The translations under genes and the position numbers were made by a program. The notes beneath the pieces were generated by a model, which was not told where the DNA came from, searched no databases, and was given only the letters and a program-made list of their open reading frames with translations. Below are positions 54,487-63,672 of a stretch of 64,000 nucleotides of DNA, one piece after another; the first letter of the stretch is position 1; the number at the start of each line of letters is the position of its first letter. Origin of the DNA: Helicobacter mastomyrinus (GTDB lineage Bacteria; Campylobacterota; Campylobacteria; Campylobacterales; Helicobacteraceae); contig NZ_CP145316.1 in assembly GCF_039555295.1 (NCBI RefSeq), positions 1,803,788 to 1,867,787 on the forward strand, read 5' to 3'.

Positions 54487-55292
54487 GAAAAATTGTAGAA
54501 AAAAGCTTGGAGGCTGCCCTCATCAAGGCATCAATGGAGCTTGGCTGTTCGGTAGCTGATTTAGAGTATGAAGTGGTGCAAAATCCTAGTGGAGGATTTT
54601 TGGGATTAGGAAAAAAAGAAGCGATTATTATCGTAGATGATAAAAAGCAAAGATGGGCTAAAACAGCACATAGTCAATCTTTGAAAATAAAAGAGGTTTC
54701 ACACAAGGAGCCAAAGCAAGTCAAACAAGATGTTAAAATTCCACCAAAGGCTACTGATAATCCAGCTTTTGAGACATATACGGAAGATATTTGGGGCGAA
54801 GAAAATAGGGCTTGTGAGAGCCAGAATCAAGATGATGAGGCAAATGTCGCTCAAATCCGCACAGAGATAGAATCTTTATTTGCGCTTCTGCCTTTTGATA
54901 TTGATAAATTTGATGTGCGTTTGGAGCCTGATAAAACACTTTTTGTATATATTGATGGGCGTGATTGTGCCCTGCTTATTGGGGAGAAAGGCTATCGCTA
55001 CAAGGCACTCTCTTATTTGCTCTTTAATTGGGTTAATTCAAAGTATGGCTATTCACTCCGCCTTGAAATCGCAGAATTTTTGAAAAATCAAGAAGAGATG
55101 ATAGATGTGTATCTTAAGGATATTGTGCGATTGATTAAGCTTAATGGTAGAGCGCAGACAAAAACGTTTGATGGAATTCTGGTCTATATTGCGCTAAATA
55201 AATTGCGCGAGATGTTCCCTAATAAATATGTCTCTGTGCGACAAAATGAGGCTGATGAAAAATACATCATCATCAACGATTTTAGACGATAG
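54483..55292 (+). CDS. Jag/KhpB family RNA-binding protein
   Basis: This 269-residue protein has an N-terminal Jag domain ([20 protein letters not shown], then [17 protein letters not shown]), a charged linker and a C-terminal KH/R3H-like part ([30 protein letters not shown], about 155-184, with a GxKGxR-like loop). Such proteins bind RNA and affect cell division and envelope genes in other bacteria. It follows yidC with a 4-bp overlap, and mnmE begins inside its 3' end. Equivalent to HP1451. Confidence 0.85.
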   Translation: MRKIVEKSLEAALIKASMELGCSVADLEYEVVQNPSGGFLGLGKKEAIIIVDDKKQRWAKTAHSQSLKIKEVSHKEPKQVKQDVKIPPKATDNPAFETYTEDIWGEENRACESQNQDDEANVAQIRTEIESLFALLPFDIDKFDVRLEPDKTLFVYIDGRDCALLIGEKGYRYKALSYLLFNWVNSKYGYSLRLEIAEFLKNQEEMIDVYLKDIVRLIKLNGRAQTKTFDGILVYIALNKLREMFPNKYVSVRQNEADEKYIIINDFRR

Positions 55293-56652
55293 CACGATTG
55301 TAGCTATTGCTACACCTGTGGGTAATGGAGCGATTAGTATCGTGCGCTTGAGTGGCAAGGAAGCTTATAAAATAGCTCTAAGCCTTACACACAGGGATTT
55401 GCTAAAGCCACGTTACGCACATTTATGTTGTATTTATGATAGGCAAGATATGGCTATTGATGAGGCTTTGGTGCTGTATTTCCCTGCTCCACATAGCTAT
55501 ACGACACAAGATGTATGCGAAGTTCAATGCCATGGGGGGATTACAAGTGCTAGGGCGATTATGCAGCTATGCCTTGAAATGGGTGCGAGAATCGCCCTAG
55601 CGGGAGAATTTACTAAACGCGCTTTTTTAGGCGGGAGGCTTGATTTAGCACAGGCTCAAGCAGTGGCTTCCCTCATTCAATCAAATAGCCTTGAGGCAAA
55701 TAAGATTCTTATGCGGCAGCTTAGGGGTGATGTGGGAGTGTTTGTAGAGTTGGTGAGAGAATCTTTGCTAGAGATTCTTGCCATAAGCGAGGCAAATATC
55801 GATTACAGCGAGGAGATGGACACAGATTATAAAGATGATATGCTCACGCGACTAGAACGCACAGAATCTAAGCTAAGAGAGGTATATGAAGCTTCTATAA
55901 GACAAGCCCCGATTATTGAGGGCTACACATTGGCGATTGTGGGTAAGCCAAATGTGGGTAAAAGCTCCTTGCTAAATGCCCTACTTATGCGCGAACGCGC
56001 GATTGTGAGTAGCATAGAGGGGACTACACGCGATACGATTGAGGAGAGTTTGCATATCAATGGTGCGCTCGTGCGTATCGTGGATACGGCGGGGATTAGA
56101 GAAAGTGATGATGAGATAGAACGTATCGGTATACAAAAGACGCAAGAAGCTCTGCAAAGAAGTGATATTATCTTAGCCCTTTTTGATGGTTCAATACCCT
56201 TTGATGAGCAAGATAAGGCGGTGCTAGAAATGTTGCAAAGCCTTGATAAAAATGTGCTACTTGTGCTAAATAAAAGCGATTTATTTCAAAGCTGTGAGCT
56301 AAATGTGTTTGATAATTTTTTTGCTACACATACTAAAGCCCTGCTTCCTGCCCCGCTGCGCGTGAGTATTTATAATGGAGAGGCGCATAAGATTACTAAG
56401 GCACTTGAAGGTGTAATTAGCACACAGAGTGGACACCAAAGCCTTATTCTCACTTCACAACATCAATTAGAATCTTTAAAGGGTAGCCTAGATTCACTCA
56501 ATAGGGCGTATGTGCTTTTAGCAAGTGGGGAGCTAGAGCTGCTTTCATATCATATCCGCGATGCCATAGATTCTATAAGCCACATCACGCGCCCTTATGA
56601 GAATGCGGAATTGCTTGACAAGCTTTTTAGCGCATTTTGCTTGGGCAAATAA
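55255..56652 (+). CDS. mnmE: tRNA modification GTPase MnmE
   Basis: This 465-residue protein, with MnmG, modifies the wobble uridine of several tRNAs. The N-terminal tetrahydrofolate-binding domain starts [20 protein letters not shown]. The G domain has [12 protein letters not shown] (about 225-236), [13 protein letters not shown] and the NKSD motif in [10 protein letters not shown]. The protein ends FSAFCLGK with the catalytic Cys, as required. The ATG at 55255 overlaps jag by 38 bp. Equivalent to HP1452. Confidence 0.96.
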   Translation: MKNTSSSTILDDSTIVAIATPVGNGAISIVRLSGKEAYKIALSLTHRDLLKPRYAHLCCIYDRQDMAIDEALVLYFPAPHSYTTQDVCEVQCHGGITSARAIMQLCLEMGARIALAGEFTKRAFLGGRLDLAQAQAVASLIQSNSLEANKILMRQLRGDVGVFVELVRESLLEILAISEANIDYSEEMDTDYKDDMLTRLERTESKLREVYEASIRQAPIIEGYTLAIVGKPNVGKSSLLNALLMRERAIVSSIEGTTRDTIEESLHINGALVRIVDTAGIRESDDEIERIGIQKTQEALQRSDIILALFDGSIPFDEQDKAVLEMLQSLDKNVLLVLNKSDLFQSCELNVFDNFFATHTKALLPAPLRVSIYNGEAHKITKALEGVISTQSGHQSLILTSQHQLESLKGSLDSLNRAYVLLASGELELLSYHIRDAIDSISHITRPYENAELLDKLFSAFCLGK

Positions 56653-57524
56653 TGCTTGATTTTTCATTAAGCTTTGTGGAGAAAAGGACGCTTTTTGAGC
56701 GAGATTTTTGGATAAAGCGCGATGATGTAATCCACCCTTATTGCAATGGCAACAAAGCACGGAAGTTCGCTGCCCTGCTTGATGAGAGCCGTTATCCTGT
56801 GTGGCTAAGCTATGGGGGCAATCAGTCTAATGCGATGTCTGCCCTTGCCTATCTAGCGCATTTTAAGGGCGTGAGATTTAAGTATGTAATGCCTCAAATG
56901 TCTAGCCTAGCGCATAGACAAGAGATGGATAATCTTGCCTATGCACTTAAATGGGGTATGGAGGTGTATGTTTTACCCACAGGCACGAGTGTAGGCGATT
57001 TAGAATCTTATGCCCTTTCACTTGTGGATTCTCAAACACTCTTTATCCCGCAGGGTGGAAGCGTAGAATATGCCTTGAGCGGTATGTCTGCCCTTGCATT
57101 AGAGCTAAAGCAAAGCATAGGTGGGAATCCTCTGCTTTTTTACGCAAGCGGAAGCGGAGTAGGGGTGATAGCCTTGCAAAAGGCACTAGATTCTATCTTT
57201 CCACAGACGAGTTTGGTGGCGATTTGTTGTGCGGGGAGTAAAAATGAACTAAGACAGAGGGCATATAGTCATAATGTAGGGCATTTGCAAATTTTGCAAT
57301 CCCCCTTTGCCTTTGCTAAGCCTAAAAGGGAGATTTGGGAGATGAGGGAGTATCTATCGCAAAATGATGTGAGATGTGATTTAATCTATGATAGCCCCGC
57401 TTTTTGCGTGATAAAAGCACATTTAGAGCAATTTTCACAAAGGCAGCTTGTCTTTATCCACTCTGGGGGACTTGTAGGCGATATAAGCCAAGTAAAGCGG
57501 TATGAATCTTTGCTTCATAGGTGA
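56652..57524 (+). CDS. PLP-dependent enzyme, D-cysteine desulfhydrase/ACC deaminase family
   Basis: This 290-residue protein belongs to the fold-type II PLP enzymes. The cofactor lysine is Lys35 in YCNGNKARKF. SYGGNQSNAMSALAYLAHFKG (about 57-77) is the substrate-binding block and YASGSGVGVIALQKAL (about 172-187) holds the phosphate loop. Family members release pyruvate, ammonia and sulfide from D-cysteine or open ACC. The N-terminus is shorter than in E. coli DcyD. The ATG shares a base with the mnmE stop (TAATG), so it is probably the last gene of that operon. The exact substrate is uncertain. Confidence 0.82.
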   Translation: MLDFSLSFVEKRTLFERDFWIKRDDVIHPYCNGNKARKFAALLDESRYPVWLSYGGNQSNAMSALAYLAHFKGVRFKYVMPQMSSLAHRQEMDNLAYALKWGMEVYVLPTGTSVGDLESYALSLVDSQTLFIPQGGSVEYALSGMSALALELKQSIGGNPLLFYASGSGVGVIALQKALDSIFPQTSLVAICCAGSKNELRQRAYSHNVGHLQILQSPFAFAKPKREIWEMREYLSQNDVRCDLIYDSPAFCVIKAHLEQFSQRQLVFIHSGGLVGDISQVKRYESLLHR

Positions 57525-57651
57525 TCACACAATATTTATACATCTCTATATTCAGTCTGCATCTTTTTTGACAATTTTAGTATTTGCGTGAGATTCTACG
57601 ATTTGATTGAATGTTTTTTACTGATTTCTATAGTTTGACACATATTGTATT
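57525..57651. other. Short intergenic stretch after the housekeeping block
   Basis: This AT-rich stretch lies between convergent genes (the PLP enzyme and the amidotransferase remnant). I see no clear terminator or gene. Confidence 0.3.
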
Positions 57652-58105
57652 TTACAAATGATCAAGCACGTGGTCTAATTCATTGATATAAATAAGGGCT
57701 TGTTCCCTACTAAGCCCTAGCGATTTTACTACTTCACTTTCAAAGCTCCCAAGCTGCAACTCTGCTAACATATAGGGATTAAGATATTTTTCAAACTTGT
57801 GTGCGGGTAGATTCATCAAGTGGAGTAATAAGTAAAGGATTGTCTACTTGATGATTTTGCATAAGATATTTAACAATTATACGAGAGTCTTTCCTACCAC
57901 TTACGCCTATGACACAATCATATATCCCCACCCTATTAGCTGGTTACTTTCTTTGAGATGCTGGGTGAGCCATTGCTAGCTAGCCTTAAAATCAAAATTT
58001 TGCTTTAGCATTAATGCAGGCACCACAGATTCCATTTTTCTGATAGGGATTATGGCGGTATTCCATTGGGAATCCGCATATTTCACAGCCTTTTATGGCA
58101 TTCAT
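57652..58105 (-). pseudogene. N-acetyl sugar amidotransferase remnant (WbpG/PseA type)
   Basis: Four overlapping fragments in shifting frames can be joined. The start (ATG at 58105, AAAGGAGC before it) encodes CEICGFPM and NGICGACINAKAKF, a double Cys-x-x-Cys zinc knuckle. A frameshift leads to DFKAS, a stop, then QWLTQHLKESNQ. Next comes YDCVIGVSGRKDSRIIVKYL, the ATP-pyrophosphatase loop SGGKDS with Gly changed to Arg. The tail is KSLGLSREQALIYINELD. The intact family has about 370-380 residues, so more than half is missing. Such enzymes turn an acetamido sugar into an acetamidino sugar on flagellin or LPS, in keeping with the neighbouring glycan genes. Confidence 0.8.
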
Positions 58106-58120
58106 TTTTGCTCCTTTGAT

Positions 58121-58834
58121 TTAGTTTTGGCGTGAAGTTAATTGTTTTGCTTCCTTGCATGTGAGATTTGTGTGAAAAATATCCCTTAAGACACAATGTG
58201 GGTTAGGTAAAATTCTATGATGGGGGTAAGTGCCTACTACGATACTATTGCTAGGCACATCACAATTTAGAATAAACGCATTTGCGCCCAAGATGACATT
58301 ATCTCCAATATTACATTTGCCAATAATCTTGCTTCCCGCATAGAGTGCCACACCTACCCCTAAGGTTGGGTAGTAAATGCCATCTTCTCTTTGGTCTCCT
58401 CCAATCGTGCAGTTTTGATATATACTTAAAAAATTACTATATTGTGCGCGTCCTAGCACACTTCCTAGAGGGTGGGTAAATATAAAAATATCAGGCAGGG
58501 CAACTTCATAGAATATATCAATGCTATGTAGAATCTTATTAAGATAGTAAATCTGAGTAGCCACTTTTGGATTTCCTGCTAAGAAATAGCTCCTAGCAAG
58601 GCAGCACAAAAACATCGCATACTTATCAGAGTGATAGAAATCCTCCATACTTAATGGAGTATTTGAAAAATATTTTTCTTGTATGGCACTTATGCAGGTA
58701 TTAAACTTTATGAGGGCAGTTTCTGTAATCTTATCATCAAAGACAGGAGATTCAAAGAAGTTAGAAACTTGTTTTTGAAGATGAGAATGTAGAGATGGGA
58801 TAAGAGATTGGTATGAAGTAAAGGAGGTAATCAT
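58121..58834 (-). CDS. Serine acetyltransferase-like LbH acyltransferase
   Basis: This 237-residue protein has a helical N-terminal half and a C-terminal left-handed beta helix made of hexapeptide repeats (VGVALYAGSKIIGKCNIGDNVILGANAFILNCDVPSNSIVVG, about 155-196). The fold and the DIFIFTHPLGSVLGRA segment resemble serine O-acetyltransferase (CysE). In a glycan cluster it more likely acetylates a sugar. The last cluster gene in this direction, it overlaps the methyltransferase upstream by 4 bp. The substrate cannot be told from sequence. Confidence 0.78.
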   Translation of the reverse strand: MITSFTSYQSLIPSLHSHLQKQVSNFFESPVFDDKITETALIKFNTCISAIQEKYFSNTPLSMEDFYHSDKYAMFLCCLARSYFLAGNPKVATQIYYLNKILHSIDIFYEVALPDIFIFTHPLGSVLGRAQYSNFLSIYQNCTIGGDQREDGIYYPTLGVGVALYAGSKIIGKCNIGDNVILGANAFILNCDVPSNSIVVGTYPHHRILPNPHCVLRDIFHTNLTCKEAKQLTSRQN

Positions 58835-59640
58835 TGTAATATCTCCTTTGGGGTAAGGGCTGTTATTTTATAATAATGGCAATCCCCCAATTGAGCAGCA
58901 TACCCGCAGGGATTTGTAGATGTATAGGAGTTTTGTTTATATCCCCCCCCCCCATTGTTTAGAGCTAATATATTATTTTCTTCTTGAGAGAGCCTAAGAG
59001 TAAAAGTTCCAATATCCCTTTGTGCTAGGTTTCGTTCAAAATCTATATGGGGAGAAAAAGGTATCATATTTATAGAGGAAACTAAATCCCCACACATATC
59101 AATAATGCTTTGTGTGCAGTAAGTATTGTAATAGGTATTGATAAGCGGTGATTTTGGATTATGTGGATTGAGGCTTGAGGCATAGAGCAGTCCTCCTTGT
59201 TTTAAAACTCGTCTCACTTCTTCTACAAGAGGCAAAAGCTCATTTTCATCAAAGATAAGCAAAACTCCCCAACAAAACACTAAATCAAAAGTATTATCTT
59301 CAAAAGGTAGAGTGCGTAAATCCCCTTGAATAAATTGCATTCTCTCTTTAAATGGAGTATTAAATTCTCTAGCTAAGTCTAAACCATCTTCATTATAATC
59401 AAGTAAAACAAAAGTAGCATTTGGAAAAAATGAAGCCAAATGATAGTTTAATGTCCCTCCACCACAAGCTAAATCTGCAATTTTATAAGAAGCATTTTTA
59501 TCTAAAATACCTTTATTTATAGCCTCTAAGAGCAAAGATTCTAAAGCTTTTTGCTGCTCTGTTTTATTGGTAGATTTGGTAAAGTAGGTTTTAGCCAATT
59601 CTTTGTCAGTCTTCATACTCTTTGAGTAAAGATCTTTCAT
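58831..59640 (-). CDS. Class I SAM-dependent methyltransferase, phase-variable
   Basis: This 269-residue protein has the SAM motif IADLACGGGTLNYHLASFFP (about 40-59), followed by FVLLDYNEDGLDLA, IQGDLRTLPFEDNTFDLVFCW and a tail with CGYAAQLGD. Residues about 15-125 are identical, at DNA level too, to the paralogue at 60996-61904. A run of eleven G (58943-58953 on the plus strand) encodes NNGGGGYK near residue 230. Eleven G gives the frame matching the paralogue's tail. Ten G replaces the last 35 residues with another tail, and twelve stops at once. The ATG was chosen for its AAAGGAGC site. Likely target: a sugar or sugar-linked group. Confidence 0.85.
   Translation of the reverse strand: MKDLYSKSMKTDKELAKTYFTKSTNKTEQQKALESLLLEAINKGILDKNASYKIADLACGGGTLNYHLASFFPNATFVLLDYNEDGLDLAREFNTPFKERMQFIQGDLRTLPFEDNTFDLVFCWGVLLIFDENELLPLVEEVRRVLKQGGLLYASSLNPHNPKSPLINTYYNTYCTQSIIDMCGDLVSSINMIPFSPHIDFERNLAQRDIGTFTLRLSQEENNILALNNGGGGYKQNSYTSTNPCGYAAQLGDCHYYKITALTPKEILQ
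58943..58953 (-). repeat. Poly-G(11) tract within the first methyltransferase
   Basis: Eleven consecutive G on the coding strand lie near the 3' end of the gene. The paralogue has the same place broken as GGGGGTGGGG, which cannot slip easily. Confidence 0.9.
59269..59592. repeat. 324-bp perfect direct repeat, copy 1 (partner at 61527-61850)
   Basis: The two copies are identical base for base over the full length, 2258 bp apart and in the same orientation. They encode the SAM-binding core of the two methyltransferases. Sequence on either side diverges abruptly. Confidence 0.93.
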
Positions 59641-59681
59641 TTTTGCTCCTTTGATATAAAATATAGATTGCATTATAGCCT

Positions 59682-60974
59682 TTAATTATACTTTCTAAAA
59701 ACAGGTTTAATCACATCTCCTTTAAGATAAGAATCTACCCCTTCATTTAAGGCTTTTTTGTATATTTCTAAACTTTTTGCTATGGCTTCAAGCGTATAAT
59801 CAAGCTCTTTTTGCTTATGAGCATAGCTCATTGATATACAGGGAAAGAGAACATTAGATTTAAGCATTTCTTGCAAAAATAATGTGCGAAAAGCAAGGCT
59901 AGATTGCCTATTGCTATCAAAAGTAAGAATATAAGGCTGACACTCTATACCTGTTGCTACAAAGTGTTCGTGGATTTGTAAATCTTTTGCGATTTTATTA
60001 ATGCCTTGCACGATTTTTTTCCCATAATCCCACAGATATTCTACGATATGCTCTTGTTTTAGAATCTTGTATGTTTCTACAAAAGCCCCAAGTGGAGACA
60101 TCTCTGCGCCGTGCGTTGTTGATAGAAGGAATACCCTTTCTTTTCCACTAAATTCAATACTTCCTAGACTCATAATCTCTCTTTTTCCTGCTACGGCGGC
60201 GACTGAAAATCCATTTGCCATAGCTTTGCCAAAAGTGCATAGATCTGGTTTTATATTATAGTAATGTTGAGCTCCTTTAATATGCCATCGAAAGCCTGTA
60301 ATCATCTCATCTAAAATCATCACCGCTCCATACTTATCGCATAACAAGCGGACATTTTGCAAAAAATTATCTTTGGGGTGTTCTAAATTAGCCGGCTCTA
60401 AAATAACACAAGCGATATTGTTTGGGTATTTTTTAAATAGAGTTTCCAAAGATTCTATATTATTGTAGTGAAAGGTAAGCGTATCTTCTTGTATATTTTG
60501 AGGCACACCACGTTTTACCTCTGTGCTGCCAATAAACCAATCATCATAGCTAAAAAATGGGTGTTCTAAACAACGTGCAATAAGCGTTCTACCGGTATAA
60601 GCTCGCGATAGCTTTACAGCTGCACTTGTAGCAGTAGAGCCATTTTTGGTAAATTTCACCATATCTACACTATCAATAGCATTAATGAGTGTTTGAGCGG
60701 CTTCAAGCTCTATGAGCGATGGGCGTGTAAGGTTGTTCCCATATTCTATTTGTTGAATCGCCGCTGCATTAACACGCGAATCGCTATAGCCTATACATAC
60801 CGCTCTAAGTGCCATACCATAGTCTAAAAATTCTTCTTCTTTCTCATTATATACATATGCCCCTTTGCCTCTTTTTAGAATCTGTGGGGCATTACTTGGA
60901 TATTGATCATATCCACGTGAATATGTATGCGCTCCACCCGGAATAGCATTGAGTAATTGTTCTTGATAATTCAT
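59682..60974 (-). CDS. Class III aminotransferase (glutamate-1-semialdehyde aminomutase-like)
   Basis: This 430-residue PLP enzyme has the class III motif with the cofactor lysine Lys250 in LCTFGKAMANGFSVAAVAGK. MILDEMITGFRW (about 220-231) supplies the Asp that holds the PLP ring, and FTKNGSTATSAAVKLSRAYTGR (about 108-129) binds its phosphate. It resembles HemL-like enzymes, but the location in a glycan cluster suggests transamination of a sugar or of a small glycan precursor. It is not the heme pathway enzyme if a separate hemL exists. A good AAGGAG site precedes the ATG. Confidence 0.85.
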   Translation of the reverse strand: MNYQEQLLNAIPGGAHTYSRGYDQYPSNAPQILKRGKGAYVYNEKEEEFLDYGMALRAVCIGYSDSRVNAAAIQQIEYGNNLTRPSLIELEAAQTLINAIDSVDMVKFTKNGSTATSAAVKLSRAYTGRTLIARCLEHPFFSYDDWFIGSTEVKRGVPQNIQEDTLTFHYNNIESLETLFKKYPNNIACVILEPANLEHPKDNFLQNVRLLCDKYGAVMILDEMITGFRWHIKGAQHYYNIKPDLCTFGKAMANGFSVAAVAGKREIMSLGSIEFSGKERVFLLSTTHGAEMSPLGAFVETYKILKQEHIVEYLWDYGKKIVQGINKIAKDLQIHEHFVATGIECQPYILTFDSNRQSSLAFRTLFLQEMLKSNVLFPCISMSYAHKQKELDYTLEAIAKSLEIYKKALNEGVDSYLKGDVIKPVFRKYN

Positions 60975-60995
60975 TCTGTCTCCTTAACTTATGTA

Positions 60996-61904
60996 CTAGG
61001 CTATTTTCTTGCCTCTAAAATCCCCCAATTGGGCAGCATATCCGCAGAGATTTGCAGATGTCGATATGTTTGTGTATATTGCCCCACCCCCTATTGATTG
61101 CATATTCAAAGCAGTTAAGTTTTTATCATCAATACCACTTATAAAATCTTTTGTCTCTACAAAGGCACCACCAAAATTTTCTCCCACTTCCTTTTGATTA
61201 TCTTCTAAAACCCGATAGCTAAAAGTGGCTATCCCGCTATGTATGGTGCGTGGAAAATTAATATTTGGATAAAATAGATAATTTTTAAAATGTATGTAGT
61301 GGCATAAGATTCTTTGCATAGTTGGAAGAGAAAAAGTCGTGTATTGTCCCCAAATCCCAGCTTTGCCAGAATCTCGTGTCAAATCTTTAAATTTACATAC
61401 TAAACCCACATCAAATTCAGTATTAAAAAGGCTTGAAGCATAAAAATGTGCTTGAGGCTTGAGGATACGTATAATCTCATAAAGGATAGTTTGTAGATCT
61501 TCTTTCACCACCCAGCCTAATGTTTGCCAACAAAACACTAAATCAAAAGTATTATCTTCAAAAGGTAGAGTGCGTAAATCCCCTTGAATAAATTGCATTC
61601 TCTCTTTAAATGGAGTATTAAATTCTCTAGCTAAGTCTAAACCATCTTCATTATAATCAAGTAAAACAAAAGTAGCATTTGGAAAAAATGAAGCCAAATG
61701 ATAGTTTAATGTCCCTCCACCACAAGCTAAATCTGCAATTTTATAAGAAGCATTTTTATCTAAAATACCTTTATTTATAGCCTCTAAGAGCAAAGATTCT
61801 AAAGCTTTTTGCTGCTCTGTTTTATTGGTAGATTTGGTAAAGTAGGTTTTGCTTTTCTTATCCATTTGAGTGGCTTTTAGGTAATTGTCTTTTGTGATTT
61901 TCAT
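60996..61904 (-). CDS. Class I SAM-dependent methyltransferase (paralogue)
   Basis: This 302-residue protein shares its SAM-binding half with the methyltransferase at 58831-59640 (residues about 19-125 identical, including ADLACGGGTLNYHL). The second half differs: QTLGWVVKEDLQTILYEIIRILKP, then FSLPTMQRILCHYIHF. The tail with QSIGGGAIYTNISTSANLCGYAAQLGD again resembles the paralogue. Its G tract is interrupted (GGGGGTGGGG), so expression should be stable. The ATG overlaps the stop of the cytidylyltransferase gene and has AAGGAGAGG in front. Confidence 0.87.
   Translation of the reverse strand: MKITKDNYLKATQMDKKSKTYFTKSTNKTEQQKALESLLLEAINKGILDKNASYKIADLACGGGTLNYHLASFFPNATFVLLDYNEDGLDLAREFNTPFKERMQFIQGDLRTLPFEDNTFDLVFCWQTLGWVVKEDLQTILYEIIRILKPQAHFYASSLFNTEFDVGLVCKFKDLTRDSGKAGIWGQYTTFSLPTMQRILCHYIHFKNYLFYPNINFPRTIHSGIATFSYRVLEDNQKEVGENFGGAFVETKDFISGIDDKNLTALNMQSIGGGAIYTNISTSANLCGYAAQLGDFRGKKIA
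61527..61850. repeat. 324-bp perfect direct repeat, copy 2 (partner at 59269-59592)
   Basis: This copy is identical to the first. Recombination between the two would delete the aminotransferase gene and fuse the two methyltransferases. Confidence 0.93.
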
Positions 61905-62617
61905 AGCCTCTCCTTGTATTTTGTTGCCAATGTTTGAATAATGGCGAAATCATCTTCATCATCTATCTCAAAGCTTTTCCATTTTGGGACTTCAAAGCCT
62001 AGAGTTAGCTCGTGATAAAAGTTTTTATGCTCTAAAAGTGCTGTAGTCAGGCTAATATACAAACTCCCTTCAAAAAAATACACAGGTTTAATATCCTGTC
62101 TGCGTAATGGCGAGAAGTCTGTATTTTCATAAGGGTGAATAAAATCATTATGAAGATATACAAGAAAAGCGGGGTTACTTCCCTCTGTGGCGCAGATTCC
62201 CACTATGGATTGCGCTTTTTTGTGATTATGGAGAATTTCAATGGCTTTATCCACATCTCCCCTCTCTCTTAAAGGGCTTGTTGGCTCTAGTAGCACCACA
62301 TAATCAAATTCTTTATTTAACTCTTTTTTATAATAATCAATACAATGCTCTAATACTTCAAAAGTAGTAGTCGTATCACTACTTAAATAATCAGGTCTCA
62401 AAAAAGGCACATTAGCCCCATAAGATTTAGCAATATCTGCATAAATATTAGAATCTGTGCTTACTACTATCTCATCAATATACTTAGAATCTAAAGCAGC
62501 TTGAATACTCCAAGCTAAAAGTGGCTTACCACAAAGTGGTTTAATATTTTTATCAGGTAACCCTTTACTTCCACTTCTCGCAGGAATAATGGCAAGAAAG
62601 CTATGTCCTTGATACAT
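61901..62617 (-). CDS. Acylneuraminate (nonulosonic acid) cytidylyltransferase
   Basis: This 238-residue enzyme charges a sialic-acid-like sugar with CMP. The nucleotide-binding motif IPARSGSKGLPDKNIKPLCGKPLLAWSI is at about residues 9-36. DEIVVSTDSNIYADIAKSYGA and LLEPTSPLRERGDVDKAIEIL follow in family order. It resembles NeuA, LegF and Campylobacter PtmB. The acetamidino-sugar and PtmA-type neighbours favour a legionaminic acid substrate over neuraminic acid, which is inference. The ATG at 62617 follows GGAGG and overlaps the stop of the upstream gene (TGATG). Confidence 0.88.
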   Translation of the reverse strand: MYQGHSFLAIIPARSGSKGLPDKNIKPLCGKPLLAWSIQAALDSKYIDEIVVSTDSNIYADIAKSYGANVPFLRPDYLSSDTTTTFEVLEHCIDYYKKELNKEFDYVVLLEPTSPLRERGDVDKAIEILHNHKKAQSIVGICATEGSNPAFLVYLHNDFIHPYENTDFSPLRRQDIKPVYFFEGSLYISLTTALLEHKNFYHELTLGFEVPKWKSFEIDDEDDFAIIQTLATKYKERL

Positions 62618-63672
62618 CAAGCTACCTCCATACAAGAGGTAGGAGATGGATAAATAAGAGAGTTTAAAGGGTAGTTTGGTATGAAGGGGAATATGAATGG
62701 CTTAAGAATTAATGTATTATCCCCCCCCCCGCTTACATTAGAAGCCTTATATGTTTTAGAATCTTGCATATTTAAGAGAGTATGGATACGTGAAAGTATG
62801 CGCATAGATTCTAGAGTGGAATGAAAATCAAAATAATACTTTCCTTGTATAAAATCTACAAAATGCCCCATTGTGCGACGAAATGCACTAAAATTATCGC
62901 TTAATGTGATGTTGTAGTGATTTTTATCTGTAATGATATGAAGCGTGCAGGGCTGAAATGAGACTTGGCGATTATTAAGCTGAATCATAAAATCTTTAGT
63001 CTGTATCAGCACACTTATGCAATATTCAAGTCGTATCACCTCAATATGCAAAGCTTCAAAATGAATAATACCCATAATAGCATCAAGCAAGTGGATTAAA
63101 TATCTATCCCACGCGCTACCAATGCTTGCCTCAATGAAATGCACTTTGTGATTATCTTCTTTTATGGCTTTGCGTATGTCATCTAGCTCCCTTGCATATC
63201 GCATACCAGAGCAGGACATAAGTTTAGCATTTGCAAGAAATGGACTAAAGTATGCTATATCATCTGCATTTAAGCTCAAAGGCTTATCGATAAAAACAAA
63301 TTTATTTGATTCTAAAAATATTTTGGCAAAGTTTAAATGGCTTTGCCAATCATCACGTGCTAAAATAACTCCATCAATAGGAGATTGTGCAAGTTCTACA
63401 AGGCTATGGGTGATATGTGGAATGTTACAAGCAGATGAGAGCTGAGAAGAAAGTAATGAATCTTGTGTATAAAGATGGGTGATAGCGACATCTTCACGAT
63501 TGAGAAAGTCCTGCTCATCGCACTTTAGAAGGTAATTATAAATTACATCCCACCCGCTTTGCTTCATCGCAGTTTTATCATAACCATTAATAATCGCACT
63601 AAAAGAGTAGGGGTGTCCGTTGCCTTCGCTTAAGCCTATTATGCCAAGATTGATTTTATTATCTTTTACCAT
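62617..63672 (-). CDS. Gfo/Idh/MocA-type oxidoreductase, phase-variable
   Basis: This 351-residue protein starts [21 protein letters not shown], a modified Rossmann glycine motif. It has [37 protein letters not shown] (about 97-133, with the family's EKP-like DKP lysine). It resembles dehydrogenase-like proteins of legionaminic acid and flagellin-glycan clusters. A run of ten G (plus strand 62721-62730) encodes SGGGDN near residue 315. With ten G translation goes on for about 35 residues and ends at the start of the cytidylyltransferase. Nine or eleven G stops within four codons. Its start overlaps the SDR gene by 7 bp. Confidence 0.82.
   Translation of the reverse strand: MVKDNKINLGIIGLSEGNGHPYSFSAIINGYDKTAMKQSGWDVIYNYLLKCDEQDFLNREDVAITHLYTQDSLLSSQLSSACNIPHITHSLVELAQSPIDGVILARDDWQSHLNFAKIFLESNKFVFIDKPLSLNADDIAYFSPFLANAKLMSCSGMRYARELDDIRKAIKEDNHKVHFIEASIGSAWDRYLIHLLDAIMGIIHFEALHIEVIRLEYCISVLIQTKDFMIQLNNRQVSFQPCTLHIITDKNHYNITLSDNFSAFRRTMGHFVDFIQGKYYFDFHSTLESMRILSRIHTLLNMQDSKTYKASNVSGGGDNTLILKPFIFPFIPNYPLNSLIYPSPTSCMEVA
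62721..62730 (-). repeat. Poly-G(10) tract within the Gfo/Idh gene
   Basis: Ten consecutive G on the coding strand lie about 100 bp before the stop codon. Slippage truncates the tail and ends translation before the coupled downstream start. Confidence 0.9.
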
